Assembly: GCF_018642165.1 (NCBI RefSeq)
Contig: NZ_JAHHZM010000009.1
Location: 62,001 to 126,000 of the forward strand
Direction of reading: 5' to 3'
Source: Echinicola shivajiensis
GTDB lineage: Bacteria > Bacteroidota > Bacteroidia > Cytophagales > Cyclobacteriaceae
DNA length: 64,000 bases
Both the position numbers and the translations under genes were made by a program. Below are positions 1-8,042 of this stretch, piece after piece; positions within the stretch are counted from its first letter, which is position 1, and each line of letters opens with the position of its first letter. The notes under the pieces are model-generated. The model made no database searches and had not been told where the DNA came from. It saw only the letters and a program-made list of their open reading frames with translations.

Positions 1-528
1 TTTTAACAATAAGTTCAAGTCATTATAGTTAATTTTCTTCCTCAAAAGATGATCATACATGATAAGCTAATCGGAAACTAGGTAAAGTTTATTTTATTCA
101 AAATGATGATTTATAAAATAGACACTTACTTGGTTTTTGATAGAAAAAAATACTGAATAACAGTGATTTTAAGCTTTTTTTAAATCTTTCGTTAAAAAAT
201 CAAATTGAGGGAATTAATATATTAATTGGTTGAAAATAAGGATCAATCAGCAATATTCTATATTAAAAAATTTAACCATTTAGAGATTTATTCATTAAGT
301 CTAAAAAATTGAATTATCCGATTTTGATCAGGTTTAGCGAGATTATTCCATTGATTTTCAAATAGGTGTTGAACTTTTTTTGCTTCCTGAGATAAAAATC
401 ATGATTTAGATATGTAAAAAAAAATGGACTTAATATAACACAAAATGAAAAGCAATTTTGTGAAGCATGCTTAACCTCGAAACTTGCTTAAATTTCCTTT
501 ATAGTGAACTAGATTTCTTTTTTTATTT
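1..528. other. AT-rich non-coding stretch before the lipid operon
   Basis: I see no supportable gene in this stretch. Stop codons are frequent in all frames and it is rich in A/T runs. It presumably holds the promoter of the operon that begins at 529, but I could not pick a convincing -33/-7 pair. It may also hold the end of a gene lying to the left of the window. Confidence 0.5.
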
Positions 529-1251
529 ATGGTAGATGACCTTATCGAAAATGTCCTTTTCGAATATTCTTATGTCCAATTGTATGCCTTGTCCTTTGGG
601 TATTTTATACTTCTGTACTTTGGCTTAGCCCCTCTTTTTTTATTGGTTTGTAAATATTTCGTTAGAAAAAATCTTCTTGATTTGATTGATAACCGGGAGC
701 TTAGACCTGGGCAATTAGCCTTTGAAAAATGGCATTCACTTAAGTCAATTATTGTTTTTGGATTTTCGATTATCCCTGTCATTTATTTTATCCGAATGGG
801 ATGGATTGTCCTTTTGCCAAATACTTGGATAAACATTTTGATTGGATTAGTCGTACTAACTCTCTGGAATGAAATCCATTTTTTTGTGGTACATCGAATC
901 ATGCATCAGCGCTTTTTTATGAAGAATATCCATTTTGTTCACCATAAATCCATAACACCCACCGTTTATTCGGTTTATAGTTTTCATTGGTTTGAGGCGT
1001 TTTTGCTAAGCACTGTACCGATTACTATTGCGCCATTTTTACCTTTTTCTATCCTTGCGATTTTTATTTATCCCTTTGTCAGCATTCTATTGAATTATGC
1101 AGGGCATTGTAATTATCGATTTGGTTCAGGTAAGGGAGATAATTGGTGGCTCTTTGGAACACATCATAACAAGCACCATAGCAAAGGGAAGAAGAATTAT
1201 GGCTTTGCATTGAATTTCTTGGATAAATTATTTTCCAAGCCTAATCATTAG
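529..1251 (+). CDS. Sterol desaturase / fatty acid hydroxylase family protein
   Basis: A 240-residue integral membrane protein of the fatty acid hydroxylase superfamily, which uses a His-bound diiron centre to hydroxylate or desaturate lipids in the membrane. The histidine boxes are clear: H117-x4-H122-x3-H126, H135-x2-H138-H139, a lone H193, and H212-H213-x2-H216-H217 followed by the usual N-Y-G. Hydrophobic segments lie near residues 15-45, 72-115 and 155-190. The ATG at 529 gives a full-length protein. The stop is 3 bases before the ketoacyl synthase start, so the two are likely co-translated. The context implies a role in modifying a fatty acyl chain made or handled by the next enzyme. 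The substrate cannot be read from the sequence. Confidence 0.85.
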   Translation: MVDDLIENVLFEYSYVQLYALSFGYFILLYFGLAPLFLLVCKYFVRKNLLDLIDNRELRPGQLAFEKWHSLKSIIVFGFSIIPVIYFIRMGWIVLLPNTWINILIGLVVLTLWNEIHFFVVHRIMHQRFFMKNIHFVHHKSITPTVYSVYSFHWFEAFLLSTVPITIAPFLPFSILAIFIYPFVSILLNYAGHCNYRFGSGKGDNWWLFGTHHNKHHSKGKKNYGFALNFLDKLFSKPNH

Positions 1252-1254
1252 ATC

Positions 1255-3105
1255 ATGAATGAAGTATATATAACGAGTGCCGGTATTTTTTTACCGAACA
1301 ATGCCATTTCCAATGAGGAAATGGAAGATTATCTAGGCAGAATAAATGGAAATGACAGCCGTGCCAAAGAACGTATCCTAAAACAGAATGGAATTAAGCA
1401 GCGCTACTATGCGCTCAATAAAAATCAAGAAACCACCCATTTCAATAGCCAGCTGGCCATCAATGCAGTGGAAAGTGCCTTGGAAAAAAGTAACTTAAGA
1501 ACAAAGGACATTGAACTGCTTTGCACCGGTACTACTCAGGGGGACTTACCTATTCCGGGCTTTGCCAGCATGGTGCATGCAGGCTTGGATTTCGAACGAT
1601 GTGAAGTGGCCAGTTTCCAAAGTGTCTGTGCCAGTGGAATGATGGCGCTAAAAGATGCTTTTGCCCAAATAAAAAGTGATGAAAAGCAAAATGCAGTTTG
1701 TGTAGGTAGTGAGCTGTCCAGTAGATTGTTCAAGGCATCTCGCGTAGAAGCCCAGAATGTAAGTTCACTGCCTTTTGATGCAGAATTTTTACGTTGGATG
1801 CTTTCGGATGGGGCGGGTGCCTTTGTCCTCCAAAACAAAAAAAGTGATCAGGGCATTTCTTTGAAAATAGATTGGATAGATCTCAAATCCCATGCAAATG
1901 AATACCCGGTTTGTATGTTTACAGGTAAGACTGACAATCAAGATGAGCAGGAAAGAACCTGGTTGGACTATCCCAGTTATGAGGATGCATCCAGGGCAGG
2001 GGCCATTAACTTGAAGCAGGACACGCGATTACTGGATAAAGTGGTTAAAACTGGTGTAGCTCATTATTTTGATTTGATCGATCAGGGAAAAATCAGTAAG
2101 GATGAAGTGGACTGGCTTTGCTGTCATTATTCCTCGGAAGTTTTCAAGGCTCCGATTAAAGAACTCATGGAAAAGGGAGGTGGTGCTATTCCTGATGATA
2201 AATGGTTTACCAATCTTACCAAGAAGGGCAATACAGGAGCAGCATCCATTTTTATTATTTTGGAGGAACTGATGTATTCTGGAAAATTAAAGCATGGAGA
2301 CAAAATTCTCTGCATGGTTCCAGAGAGTGGCAGGTTCATTACCTCCTTTATGCAATTGACGGTAGAGGGAGTCGATAAGAAAAACCACAAGGCTTATCCA
2401 GTTCGCGAGATTGAATCTCCGGAGTTGATTATTGATAAAAATGAAACTTCTGAATGGTTGATCCGACAGCTGGCCCAAATCTGGATTGATTTTGAAACGG
2501 CCTTGTTGAAAGTGCCCATTGTCTCGAGAATCCATAAGGGGCAGTTAAGTCTCGAGGATTATAAATTGCTGTTGATGGATCTTCGCCAGCAGGTGATTGA
2601 TGGTTCGCAGTGGATTTCCCGCGCAGCATCCAATATTGATATTGACTTATTTGAGCTTCGGTCTGCTTTTATCAAACATACTGCTACAGAGCATAAGGAT
2701 TATCAGATGTTAGAAAGAAATTTTGTCGCTTTAGGCGAGCCTCTATCTGCCATTCATTCAGGTGAGAAGAATATTGGGACAGTAGCTTTGACTTCTTTTA
2801 TGTTTCAGCAAGCGAGTAAACCCAATCCAATTGATTTGCTGGGAGCCATGTTTATCATTGAGGGAATTGGAAAGCGATTGGCAGGTTATTGGGGAGAGAT
2901 GATAAAAGATCAGCTGAATCTCAAAGATAGCCAAGTGTCCTTTTTTACTTATCATGGTGTGGCAGATGAAAATCATTTTCATAATTTGGAGGAAGCGCTG
3001 AATCATCCGAAGATGAATCTGGAAATAGCCAAAAGGATTGCTAAGACCGCAAAAACTACTGCCAAACTGTATACCATGCAGTTGGAAGAACTAGGAAATT
3101 ATTAA
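1255..3105 (+). CDS. Ketoacyl-ACP synthase III fused to haem-oxygenase-like diiron domain
   Basis: A 616-residue two-domain enzyme. Residues 1 to about 375 form a FabH/KASIII-type thiolase fold: nucleophile C125 in SVCASGMMALK, H291 in CCHYSSE and N326 in KKGNTGAAS make the Cys-His-Asn triad for condensing acyl thioesters. Residues about 395-616 resemble the haem-oxygenase-like diiron oxidase family (relatives UndA, CADD, SznF). The H-x3-D-x2-H motif is at H567/D571/H574, with candidate acidic ligands at E536 and around H475-E479-H480-D482. The first helix does not match the E-x6-H spacing I know, so metal binding there is less sure. Known FabH proteins are about 320-350 residues, so the C-terminal half is an addition. 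It sits 3 bases after a fatty acid hydroxylase and 1 base before an unknown gene. Product unknown; a modified fatty-acid-derived lipid or hydrocarbon is an inference. Confidence 0.8.
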   Translation: MNEVYITSAGIFLPNNAISNEEMEDYLGRINGNDSRAKERILKQNGIKQRYYALNKNQETTHFNSQLAINAVESALEKSNLRTKDIELLCTGTTQGDLPIPGFASMVHAGLDFERCEVASFQSVCASGMMALKDAFAQIKSDEKQNAVCVGSELSSRLFKASRVEAQNVSSLPFDAEFLRWMLSDGAGAFVLQNKKSDQGISLKIDWIDLKSHANEYPVCMFTGKTDNQDEQERTWLDYPSYEDASRAGAINLKQDTRLLDKVVKTGVAHYFDLIDQGKISKDEVDWLCCHYSSEVFKAPIKELMEKGGGAIPDDKWFTNLTKKGNTGAASIFIILEELMYSGKLKHGDKILCMVPESGRFITSFMQLTVEGVDKKNHKAYPVREIESPELIIDKNETSEWLIRQLAQIWIDFETALLKVPIVSRIHKGQLSLEDYKLLLMDLRQQVIDGSQWISRAASNIDIDLFELRSAFIKHTATEHKDYQMLERNFVALGEPLSAIHSGEKNIGTVALTSFMFQQASKPNPIDLLGAMFIIEGIGKRLAGYWGEMIKDQLNLKDSQVSFFTYHGVADENHFHNLEEALNHPKMNLEIAKRIAKTAKTTAKLYTMQLEELGNY

Positions 3106-3106
3106 T

Positions 3107-4006
3107 ATGAAAGAAAAAGAATTGGATATAAGCACCCATGATGAAAGAGATCCAGATCCTTGGTTGGCCTTGTATTTGGACGATAGTATTCCTATTAACA
3201 ATAAAGCGAAACGGGCATTGATGAGGGACAATTCCTCCAAGTCTTCCCGCTATCTCTTGCCATTTATCCAGCTTTGGTCGAAACTAGCCATGTTTTTTAT
3301 ACATGCTTTCAAGTTTTTCTTTCCGAAAGCCTTTAACTCCTCTAAGGTATTACACCGCGTTTTGGCTTGGGGACTTAGGAATTTTGTCAGCCCAGATGCG
3401 AATTTACTTATATTTAGACATTTCCATGTTGGAACGGAGATTTTGCAGTTTATTGCTGGGAACATCCCTGAGGTGAGGATTGTTGGCAACCCTTTAAAAC
3501 CAAGAGACTTTGAGGATATTAAGGATGATTTATTTTTGAAGCATGATTTGAATTTGTACAACTTTGTCATTCATCTCAACCATCAGCTTAAAGAGAAGGC
3601 TGTTTCGATAACAAAGCCAGAAAAGATCAATCTCGAAATGATCACCGAGGATCAGTTTGATCATATTGAATTCCCTAATAAATGGACGAATATTTTAGAC
3701 TTGCGATCGGCCATTGAACTTTTTACACCATTTTATCAGCTGTTTTTGACTTCAAATGATTTTGTAAGAGCATCTAATTCCTTGCAGTTGGACGAAACCA
3801 TCGCAATCTATACCTCACAAATACTAGGAACCCCAGGTCATTTGGGATTAGTGAATAATAAGCATCCGATGGTGCCTGTCAGCACTTTCAGCGCAGCATA
3901 CCGATTGGTTTTGCATGGTTTGGCTGCAGAGACCTTGCATCAAATATTGGTAGGAATAAAGCTTAAAAAGAATGCTGATGGAGTGATGACACCAAATTTT
4001 AAATAA
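3107..4006 (+). CDS. Unknown conserved-looking protein of the lipid operon
   Basis: A 299-residue protein that I do not recognise. It starts one base after the stop of the ketoacyl synthase fusion, so it is almost certainly co-translated with it. The N-terminus is charged, with D-P-D-P-W near residue 16. A hydrophobic aromatic stretch lies near residues 55-75, perhaps an amphipathic or membrane-associated helix rather than a clear transmembrane segment. A His-rich motif F-R-H-F-H-V-G-T-E lies near residue 105, and several further His and Asp residues follow. There is no signal peptide and no nucleotide-binding or catalytic motif I can name. Because of its place between lipid enzymes it may be an acyl-chain or redox partner, but that is inference only. 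Confidence 0.7.
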   Translation: MKEKELDISTHDERDPDPWLALYLDDSIPINNKAKRALMRDNSSKSSRYLLPFIQLWSKLAMFFIHAFKFFFPKAFNSSKVLHRVLAWGLRNFVSPDANLLIFRHFHVGTEILQFIAGNIPEVRIVGNPLKPRDFEDIKDDLFLKHDLNLYNFVIHLNHQLKEKAVSITKPEKINLEMITEDQFDHIEFPNKWTNILDLRSAIELFTPFYQLFLTSNDFVRASNSLQLDETIAIYTSQILGTPGHLGLVNNKHPMVPVSTFSAAYRLVLHGLAAETLHQILVGIKLKKNADGVMTPNFK

Positions 4007-4013
4007 AATTCTT

Positions 4014-4403
4014 ATGGACAACAGTATCAAAGCTTATCATGAAATTCAATCTGAAGATGATCGATTAATATGTGAGCAATTGTATCAGGAGATTGAAGAA
4101 AACTTACCGGATGCAGAGCGTAAGATTTGGCACCGACATCCCGTTTGGTTTCTGAAGGGCAATCCTATTGTTGGTTATAGTAAACTGAAAGGTTGTATCC
4201 GCTTATTGTTTTGGAGCGGGCAGTCTTTCGAAGAGGAAGGCCTAGCACCTGAAGGGAAATTCAAAGCAGCAGAAAAGCGGTATACCTCAGTGGAGCAGGT
4301 CAATAGTGTTGACCTCAAGCGCTGGATGGAAAAATCAAGAAAGATTCAATGGGACTATAAGAATATCGTCAAGCGTAAGGGAAAGCTGGAGCGGTTATTT
4401 TGA
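4014..4403 (+). CDS. DUF1801 domain protein
   Basis: A 129-residue soluble protein resembling the DUF1801/YdhG-like fold: an N-terminal helix region, then R-K-I-W-H-R-H-P-V-W-F and L-F-W-S-G-Q-S-F, then a C-terminal helical part ending in basic residues. The family has no firm biochemical role. It lies 7 bases after the unknown third gene and is probably the last gene of the operon, since a 277-base gap with a repeat and the promoter of the marR operon follows. Its presence may be incidental to the lipid pathway. The family call is moderately sure. Confidence 0.7.
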   Translation: MDNSIKAYHEIQSEDDRLICEQLYQEIEENLPDAERKIWHRHPVWFLKGNPIVGYSKLKGCIRLLFWSGQSFEEEGLAPEGKFKAAEKRYTSVEQVNSVDLKRWMEKSRKIQWDYKNIVKRKGKLERLF

Positions 4404-4512
4404 AATAGTATTCAGATTAGTTATTGAGAAGAAATCCCTATAACGTTTCGGTGCTTCGGCAGGATCAGCAGACTCAGCAATCGAATTCGTCTGGGTCATT
4501 GAGCCTGTCTGT

Positions 4513-4572
4513 CCGCTAGGTAGGTCTGTCGAAATTATCCTTATTTATCCGCTAAGACAGGCTTGTCGAAAT
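4513..4572. repeat. Short direct repeat, degenerate REP-like intergenic element
   Basis: Two related copies of about 24 bases lie at 4513-4535 and 4549-4572. Both begin CCGCTA and end GTCTGTCGAAAT or GCTTGTCGAAAT. The surrounding text (GTCATTGAGCCTGTC at about 4496) resembles the dispersed GGTCATTGAGCCTGTCGAAATG-type repeat seen between genes in many Bacteroidetes; this looks like a decayed copy. Confidence 0.45.
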
Positions 4573-4618
4573 GAGCTTTGATCAATCCTCCGATCAGAAA
4601 ATTTTTTAACAGAAAATA

Positions 4619-4632
4619 GTATGCATGCATAC
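4619..4632. promoter_or_regulatory. Perfect 14-bp palindrome, candidate MarR operator
   Basis: GTATGCATGCATAC is its own reverse complement and lies 49 bases before the ATG of the marR gene, in the only intergenic region that can hold the promoter of the marR-fad operon. MarR proteins usually bind palindromes of this size overlapping their own promoter, so autoregulation is plausible. No binding data. Confidence 0.45.
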
Positions 4633-4680
4633 AAAGTTTTTCTTATATTACGTTAGATCAATAACAGATTGACCAATACA

Positions 4681-5136
4681 ATGAAACCCGAGGAAACCGT
4701 AGACTTTTATATCAAGACTGCTTGGCATGCCATCTCCCGGATGTATAATCAAAAGGGGGCAGAGGAAGGCTTGACGACCTCCATTGGTTTTGTGTTGATC
4801 AATATTAATTCGCATGACGGCACCCCTGCCACCAAAATTGCCCCTTTGATGGGCTTGGAATCAAGAAGCCTTACCAGAATGCTGAAAAGCATGGAAGAAA
4901 AAGGTTTGATTTGCAGAAAGCCAGATTCCACAGATAAGCGATCGGTCCGCATATTTTTAACAGCAAAAGGAAAGCGGAAAAAAGAAATATCTATTCAAAC
5001 GATCAAAGAGTTCAATGAGGCCATTCAAGGGCAACTCAGTAAAAAGGAGCTTGATCATTTTTTTAAAGTATTTCATAAAATCAACCAAGTTATAGAACAA
5101 CAACAATCAGAATTGATAAGCCCGAACGATGTTTAG
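4681..5136 (+). CDS. MarR family transcriptional regulator of the fad operon
   Basis: A 151-residue winged-helix regulator. The recognition region reads A-T-K-I-A-P-L-M-G-L-E-S-R-S-L-T-R near residues 50-66, followed by the wing K-P-D-S-T-D-K-R-S-V-R, the classic MarR D-x-R-x wing. The C-terminal helix is the dimerisation arm. I chose the ATG at 4681. A TTG at 4669 would add four residues but lacks support. The fadN start is 26 bases after its stop, so it heads the fatty-acid degradation operon. By analogy with other MarR/TetR fad regulators it may respond to acyl-CoA; that is inference. A 14-bp palindrome upstream is a candidate operator. Confidence 0.85.
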   Translation: MKPEETVDFYIKTAWHAISRMYNQKGAEEGLTTSIGFVLININSHDGTPATKIAPLMGLESRSLTRMLKSMEEKGLICRKPDSTDKRSVRIFLTAKGKRKKEISIQTIKEFNEAIQGQLSKKELDHFFKVFHKINQVIEQQQSELISPNDV

Positions 5137-5162
5137 GGCCAATTGCTAAAGACTATATTTAT

Positions 5163-7568
5163 ATGAAACGAACCATTCAAAAAGTAGCTATTTTAGGTTC
5201 CGGAGTAATGGGATCCAGGATTGCCTGTCACTTTGCTAATATTGGTGTTCAGGTATTATTGCTGGATATTTTGCCCAAAGAACCCAATGAGGCTGAAGTG
5301 AAAAAAGGGTTGACACTGGAAGATAAGGCAGTCAGAAACAGACTGGTCAATGAAGCTTTACAAAAAAGTCTGAAATCCAAGCCTTCTCCCATCTATGATC
5401 TATCCTTTGCCTCAAGGATTCAAACCGGAAACTTTGAAGATGATCTTCCAAAAATCAAGGATTGTGACTGGGTGATAGAAGTGGTTGTGGAGCGATTGGA
5501 TATCAAACAATCACTCTATGAAAAAGTGGAGCTTCATCGTAAACCGGGAACATTGATCACTTCCAATACTTCGGGCATTCCCATGCAGATGCTTTGTAAG
5601 GGAAGAAGCGAGGATTTCCAAAGTAATTTTTGTGGAACCCATTTCTTTAACCCACCTAGGTATTTGCGTTTATTGGAAATCATTCCGGGACCCAATACCA
5701 ATCCTGAAATCATTAATTTTCTGATGGGCTATGGGGACAGGTTTCTTGGCAAGGAAACGGTATTATGTAAAGACACTCCAGCATTTATAGCCAATAGAAT
5801 TGGGGTATATGCGATCATGTCCAGTATGCATACCATTGAAAAAATGGGACTAGGTGTATCCGAGGTGGACAAGCTTACTGGGACTGTGATAGGCAGAGCT
5901 AAGTCGGCTACCTTCAGGACAATGGATGTGGTGGGCCTTGATACTATGGTGAATGTGGCGAACAATCTCCATATGGCTCTTCAACATGATGAATCCAAAG
6001 ACCAGTTCAAGCTGCCCAAGGTGGTTCAGTTTTTATCAGAAAAAAAATGGTTGGGAGATAAAACCGGTCAAGGTTTCTTTCATATGATCCGGCATAAGGA
6101 TGGACGGAAAGAATTAAAGGAATTGGATTTTGAGACCCTTGAATATAAACCCGTAGAAAAGCCCAAATTCAAAGCCTTCGAAGGATCCAAAGATATTCAG
6201 GATCTGAAAAAAAGAATCAAGTACCTGTTGAACTTTGATGATAAGGCAGGAGAATTTTACAGGGCTACTTTTTATGATCTGTTTAAGTATTGTTCCTTCA
6301 GGATCCCAGAGATTGCTGATGAACTTTACCGTATAGACCAAGCGGTCTGTGCAGGTTTTGGCTGGGAATATGGCCCATTCGAAAACTGGGATATTGTGGG
6401 CGTACAGGAGACGGTTAAGAAAATGGAAGCCGCTGATCAGCAACCAGCAGACTGGGTTTATGAGATGATCGACGCCGGCCATGATAGTTTCTACCGAGTG
6501 GAAAACGGTAAAAGACAGTACTATGATATTCCTTCTAAAACCTATAAAGAAATTCCAGGCCAGCAGGAATTTATCCTTTTGGACACTTTAAAGGCTGGGA
6601 ACAAAAAAGTTTGGGGCAATGCAGGATCCACCATTTACGATATGGGCGATGGAGTGCTTGGTTTAGAGTTCCATACAAAAATGAACTCGCTTGGTGCTGA
6701 GGTAATCGAGGGAATCAATACAGCCATTTCGATGGCAGAAAAAGATTATAAAGGATTGGTCATCGGAAATGAAGGAGCCAATTTCTCAGCAGGAGCCAAT
6801 CTGGCTATGATCTTTATGTATGCCGGAGATCAGGACTTTGACGAAATCAACCTGATGATTGCCCAGTTCCAAAAGACCATGATGCGGGTACGTTATAGTT
6901 CAATTCCCGTTATTGTTGCGCCACATAATATGGCTTTGGGTGGTGGCTGTGAAATGTCCCTTCATGCGGATGCAGTACAGGCACATGCCGAGCTATATAT
7001 GGGCTTGGTGGAATTTGGAGTAGGTGTGATCCCGGGAGGTGGTGGCACCAAGGAGATGACCTTGCGATTCTCCAATAGCATCCATAATGGTGATGTAGAG
7101 CTGAACAGATTGCAGGAAGTCTTTATGAATATCGCGACAGCCAAAGTTTCCACCTCAGCAGAGGAAGCAAGAGGACTCGGTTATTTACAAGACAAAGATG
7201 GTATTACCCTTAATAGAAAAAGGCAATTGGCTGAAGCGAAAGCTAAAGTGATTGAGTTATACGATGAAGGATATACCCAACCCTTGCAACAAAGCAATAT
7301 CAAGGTATTGGGCAAAACCTCCTTGGCCTATTTCGAAGCAGGAATTACTGGAATGTTATATGGTTCCTATATCTCCGACCATGATGCCAAGGTGGCTAGA
7401 AAATTAGCCTGGGTAATGAGTGGTGGTGACTTATCTCAGGAAACTGAAGTGAGCGAACAGTATTTGTTGGATTTGGAAAGGGAAGCCTTTCTCAGTTTGA
7501 CTGGTGAGCAAAAGACTTTAGAACGAATCCACAGCATTCTGTTCAAGGGTAAACCACTTAGAAATTAG
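5163..7568 (+). CDS. fadN: 3-hydroxyacyl-CoA dehydrogenase / enoyl-CoA hydratase (FadN type)
   Basis: An 801-residue bifunctional beta-oxidation enzyme with the FadN order: dehydrogenase first, hydratase last. The NAD-binding Rossmann motif G12-x-G14-x2-G17 sits at the N-terminus, and the catalytic H160 lies in G-T-H-F-F-N-P-P. The second dehydrogenase domain spans about residues 200-450. The crotonase part starts near residue 490, with the oxyanion region A-G-A-N-L-A-M and the E-F-G-V-G-V-I-P-G-G-G-G-T motif. It converts enoyl-CoA to 3-ketoacyl-CoA in the cytosol. Length matches Bacillus FadN (about 790). The gene follows marR by 26 bases. Its TAG stop is the first triplet of an inserted inverted-repeat element. 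Confidence 0.93.
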   Translation: MKRTIQKVAILGSGVMGSRIACHFANIGVQVLLLDILPKEPNEAEVKKGLTLEDKAVRNRLVNEALQKSLKSKPSPIYDLSFASRIQTGNFEDDLPKIKDCDWVIEVVVERLDIKQSLYEKVELHRKPGTLITSNTSGIPMQMLCKGRSEDFQSNFCGTHFFNPPRYLRLLEIIPGPNTNPEIINFLMGYGDRFLGKETVLCKDTPAFIANRIGVYAIMSSMHTIEKMGLGVSEVDKLTGTVIGRAKSATFRTMDVVGLDTMVNVANNLHMALQHDESKDQFKLPKVVQFLSEKKWLGDKTGQGFFHMIRHKDGRKELKELDFETLEYKPVEKPKFKAFEGSKDIQDLKKRIKYLLNFDDKAGEFYRATFYDLFKYCSFRIPEIADELYRIDQAVCAGFGWEYGPFENWDIVGVQETVKKMEAADQQPADWVYEMIDAGHDSFYRVENGKRQYYDIPSKTYKEIPGQQEFILLDTLKAGNKKVWGNAGSTIYDMGDGVLGLEFHTKMNSLGAEVIEGINTAISMAEKDYKGLVIGNEGANFSAGANLAMIFMYAGDQDFDEINLMIAQFQKTMMRVRYSSIPVIVAPHNMALGGGCEMSLHADAVQAHAELYMGLVEFGVGVIPGGGGTKEMTLRFSNSIHNGDVELNRLQEVFMNIATAKVSTSAEEARGLGYLQDKDGITLNRKRQLAEAKAKVIELYDEGYTQPLQQSNIKVLGKTSLAYFEAGITGMLYGSYISDHDAKVARKLAWVMSGGDLSQETEVSEQYLLDLEREAFLSLTGEQKTLERIHSILFKGKPLRN

Positions 7569-8034
7569 CTAGCAGTATCAAGTCGCTAGTATCAAGTAAC
7601 TAGACAAAGTGAATTTAGATAAGATTTTTCAACTTAAATTATAATGTCATGCACAATTTTAAAGAACTGAGAGTTTGGCAAAAATCAGTTGATTTTGCGG
7701 TTAACGTTTATCAACTGACTCAAGAATTTCCAGATGATGAAAAGTATGGACTAACATCACAAATGCGAAGAGCTGGGGTTTCTATTCCCTCAAATATTGC
7801 TGAAGGTTGTGCAAAAACTTCAGAAAAATCTTTTTCAAATTCACTAGAAATTAGCTTGGGAGAAAGTTTTGAACTTGAAACGCAAATAGAAATAAGCAAG
7901 CGCATTGGACTGCTTTCCAAAAAAACAGTAGAGCAGATAGATTCGGATTTATCCGAAATACAAAGGATGATTATAGGATTAAAATCAACATTGAATAAGT
8001 AGCCAAGTCTTGATACTTGCTACTAAAATCTAAA
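7566..8034 (+). mobile_element. IVS/S23-type element 1, inverted-repeat bounded, between fadN and fadA
   Basis: The gap between fadN and fadA is filled by a four-helix-bundle gene flanked by complementary sequences. The left side carries TAGCAGTATCAAGT (7570-7583) and a second variant TAGTATCAAGTAAC. The right side, 8005-8023, has as reverse complement TAGCAAGTATCAAGACTT, pairing with the left arm with one bulge. The right end contains TAAAATCTAAA (8024-8034), shared exactly with the second element at 9680-9690. The left boundary coincides with the fadN stop codon. The whole unit could fold as a long stem with the S23 gene in the loop, as in 23S rRNA intervening sequences. Confidence 0.6.
7649..8002 (+). 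CDS. Four helix bundle protein (S23 / 23S rRNA intervening-sequence type)
   Basis: A 117-residue helical protein of the S23 ribosomal/IVS family. The signature is clear: an N-terminal F-K-E-L-R-V-W-Q-K-S, then F-P-D-D-E-K-Y-G-L-T-S-Q-M-R-R-A and S-I-P-S-N-I-A-E-G, with E-x-x-T-Q helices to the end. Family members were first seen inside 23S rRNA intervening sequences, and the diversity-generating-retroelement protein Avd shares the fold. The molecular role is unknown; nucleic-acid binding is suspected. Here it interrupts a beta-oxidation operon and is bounded by inverted repeats. It is related to, but clearly different from, the copy at 9297. Confidence 0.88.
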   Translation: MHNFKELRVWQKSVDFAVNVYQLTQEFPDDEKYGLTSQMRRAGVSIPSNIAEGCAKTSEKSFSNSLEISLGESFELETQIEISKRIGLLSKKTVEQIDSDLSEIQRMIIGLKSTLNK

Positions 8035-8042
8035 TACTACAA

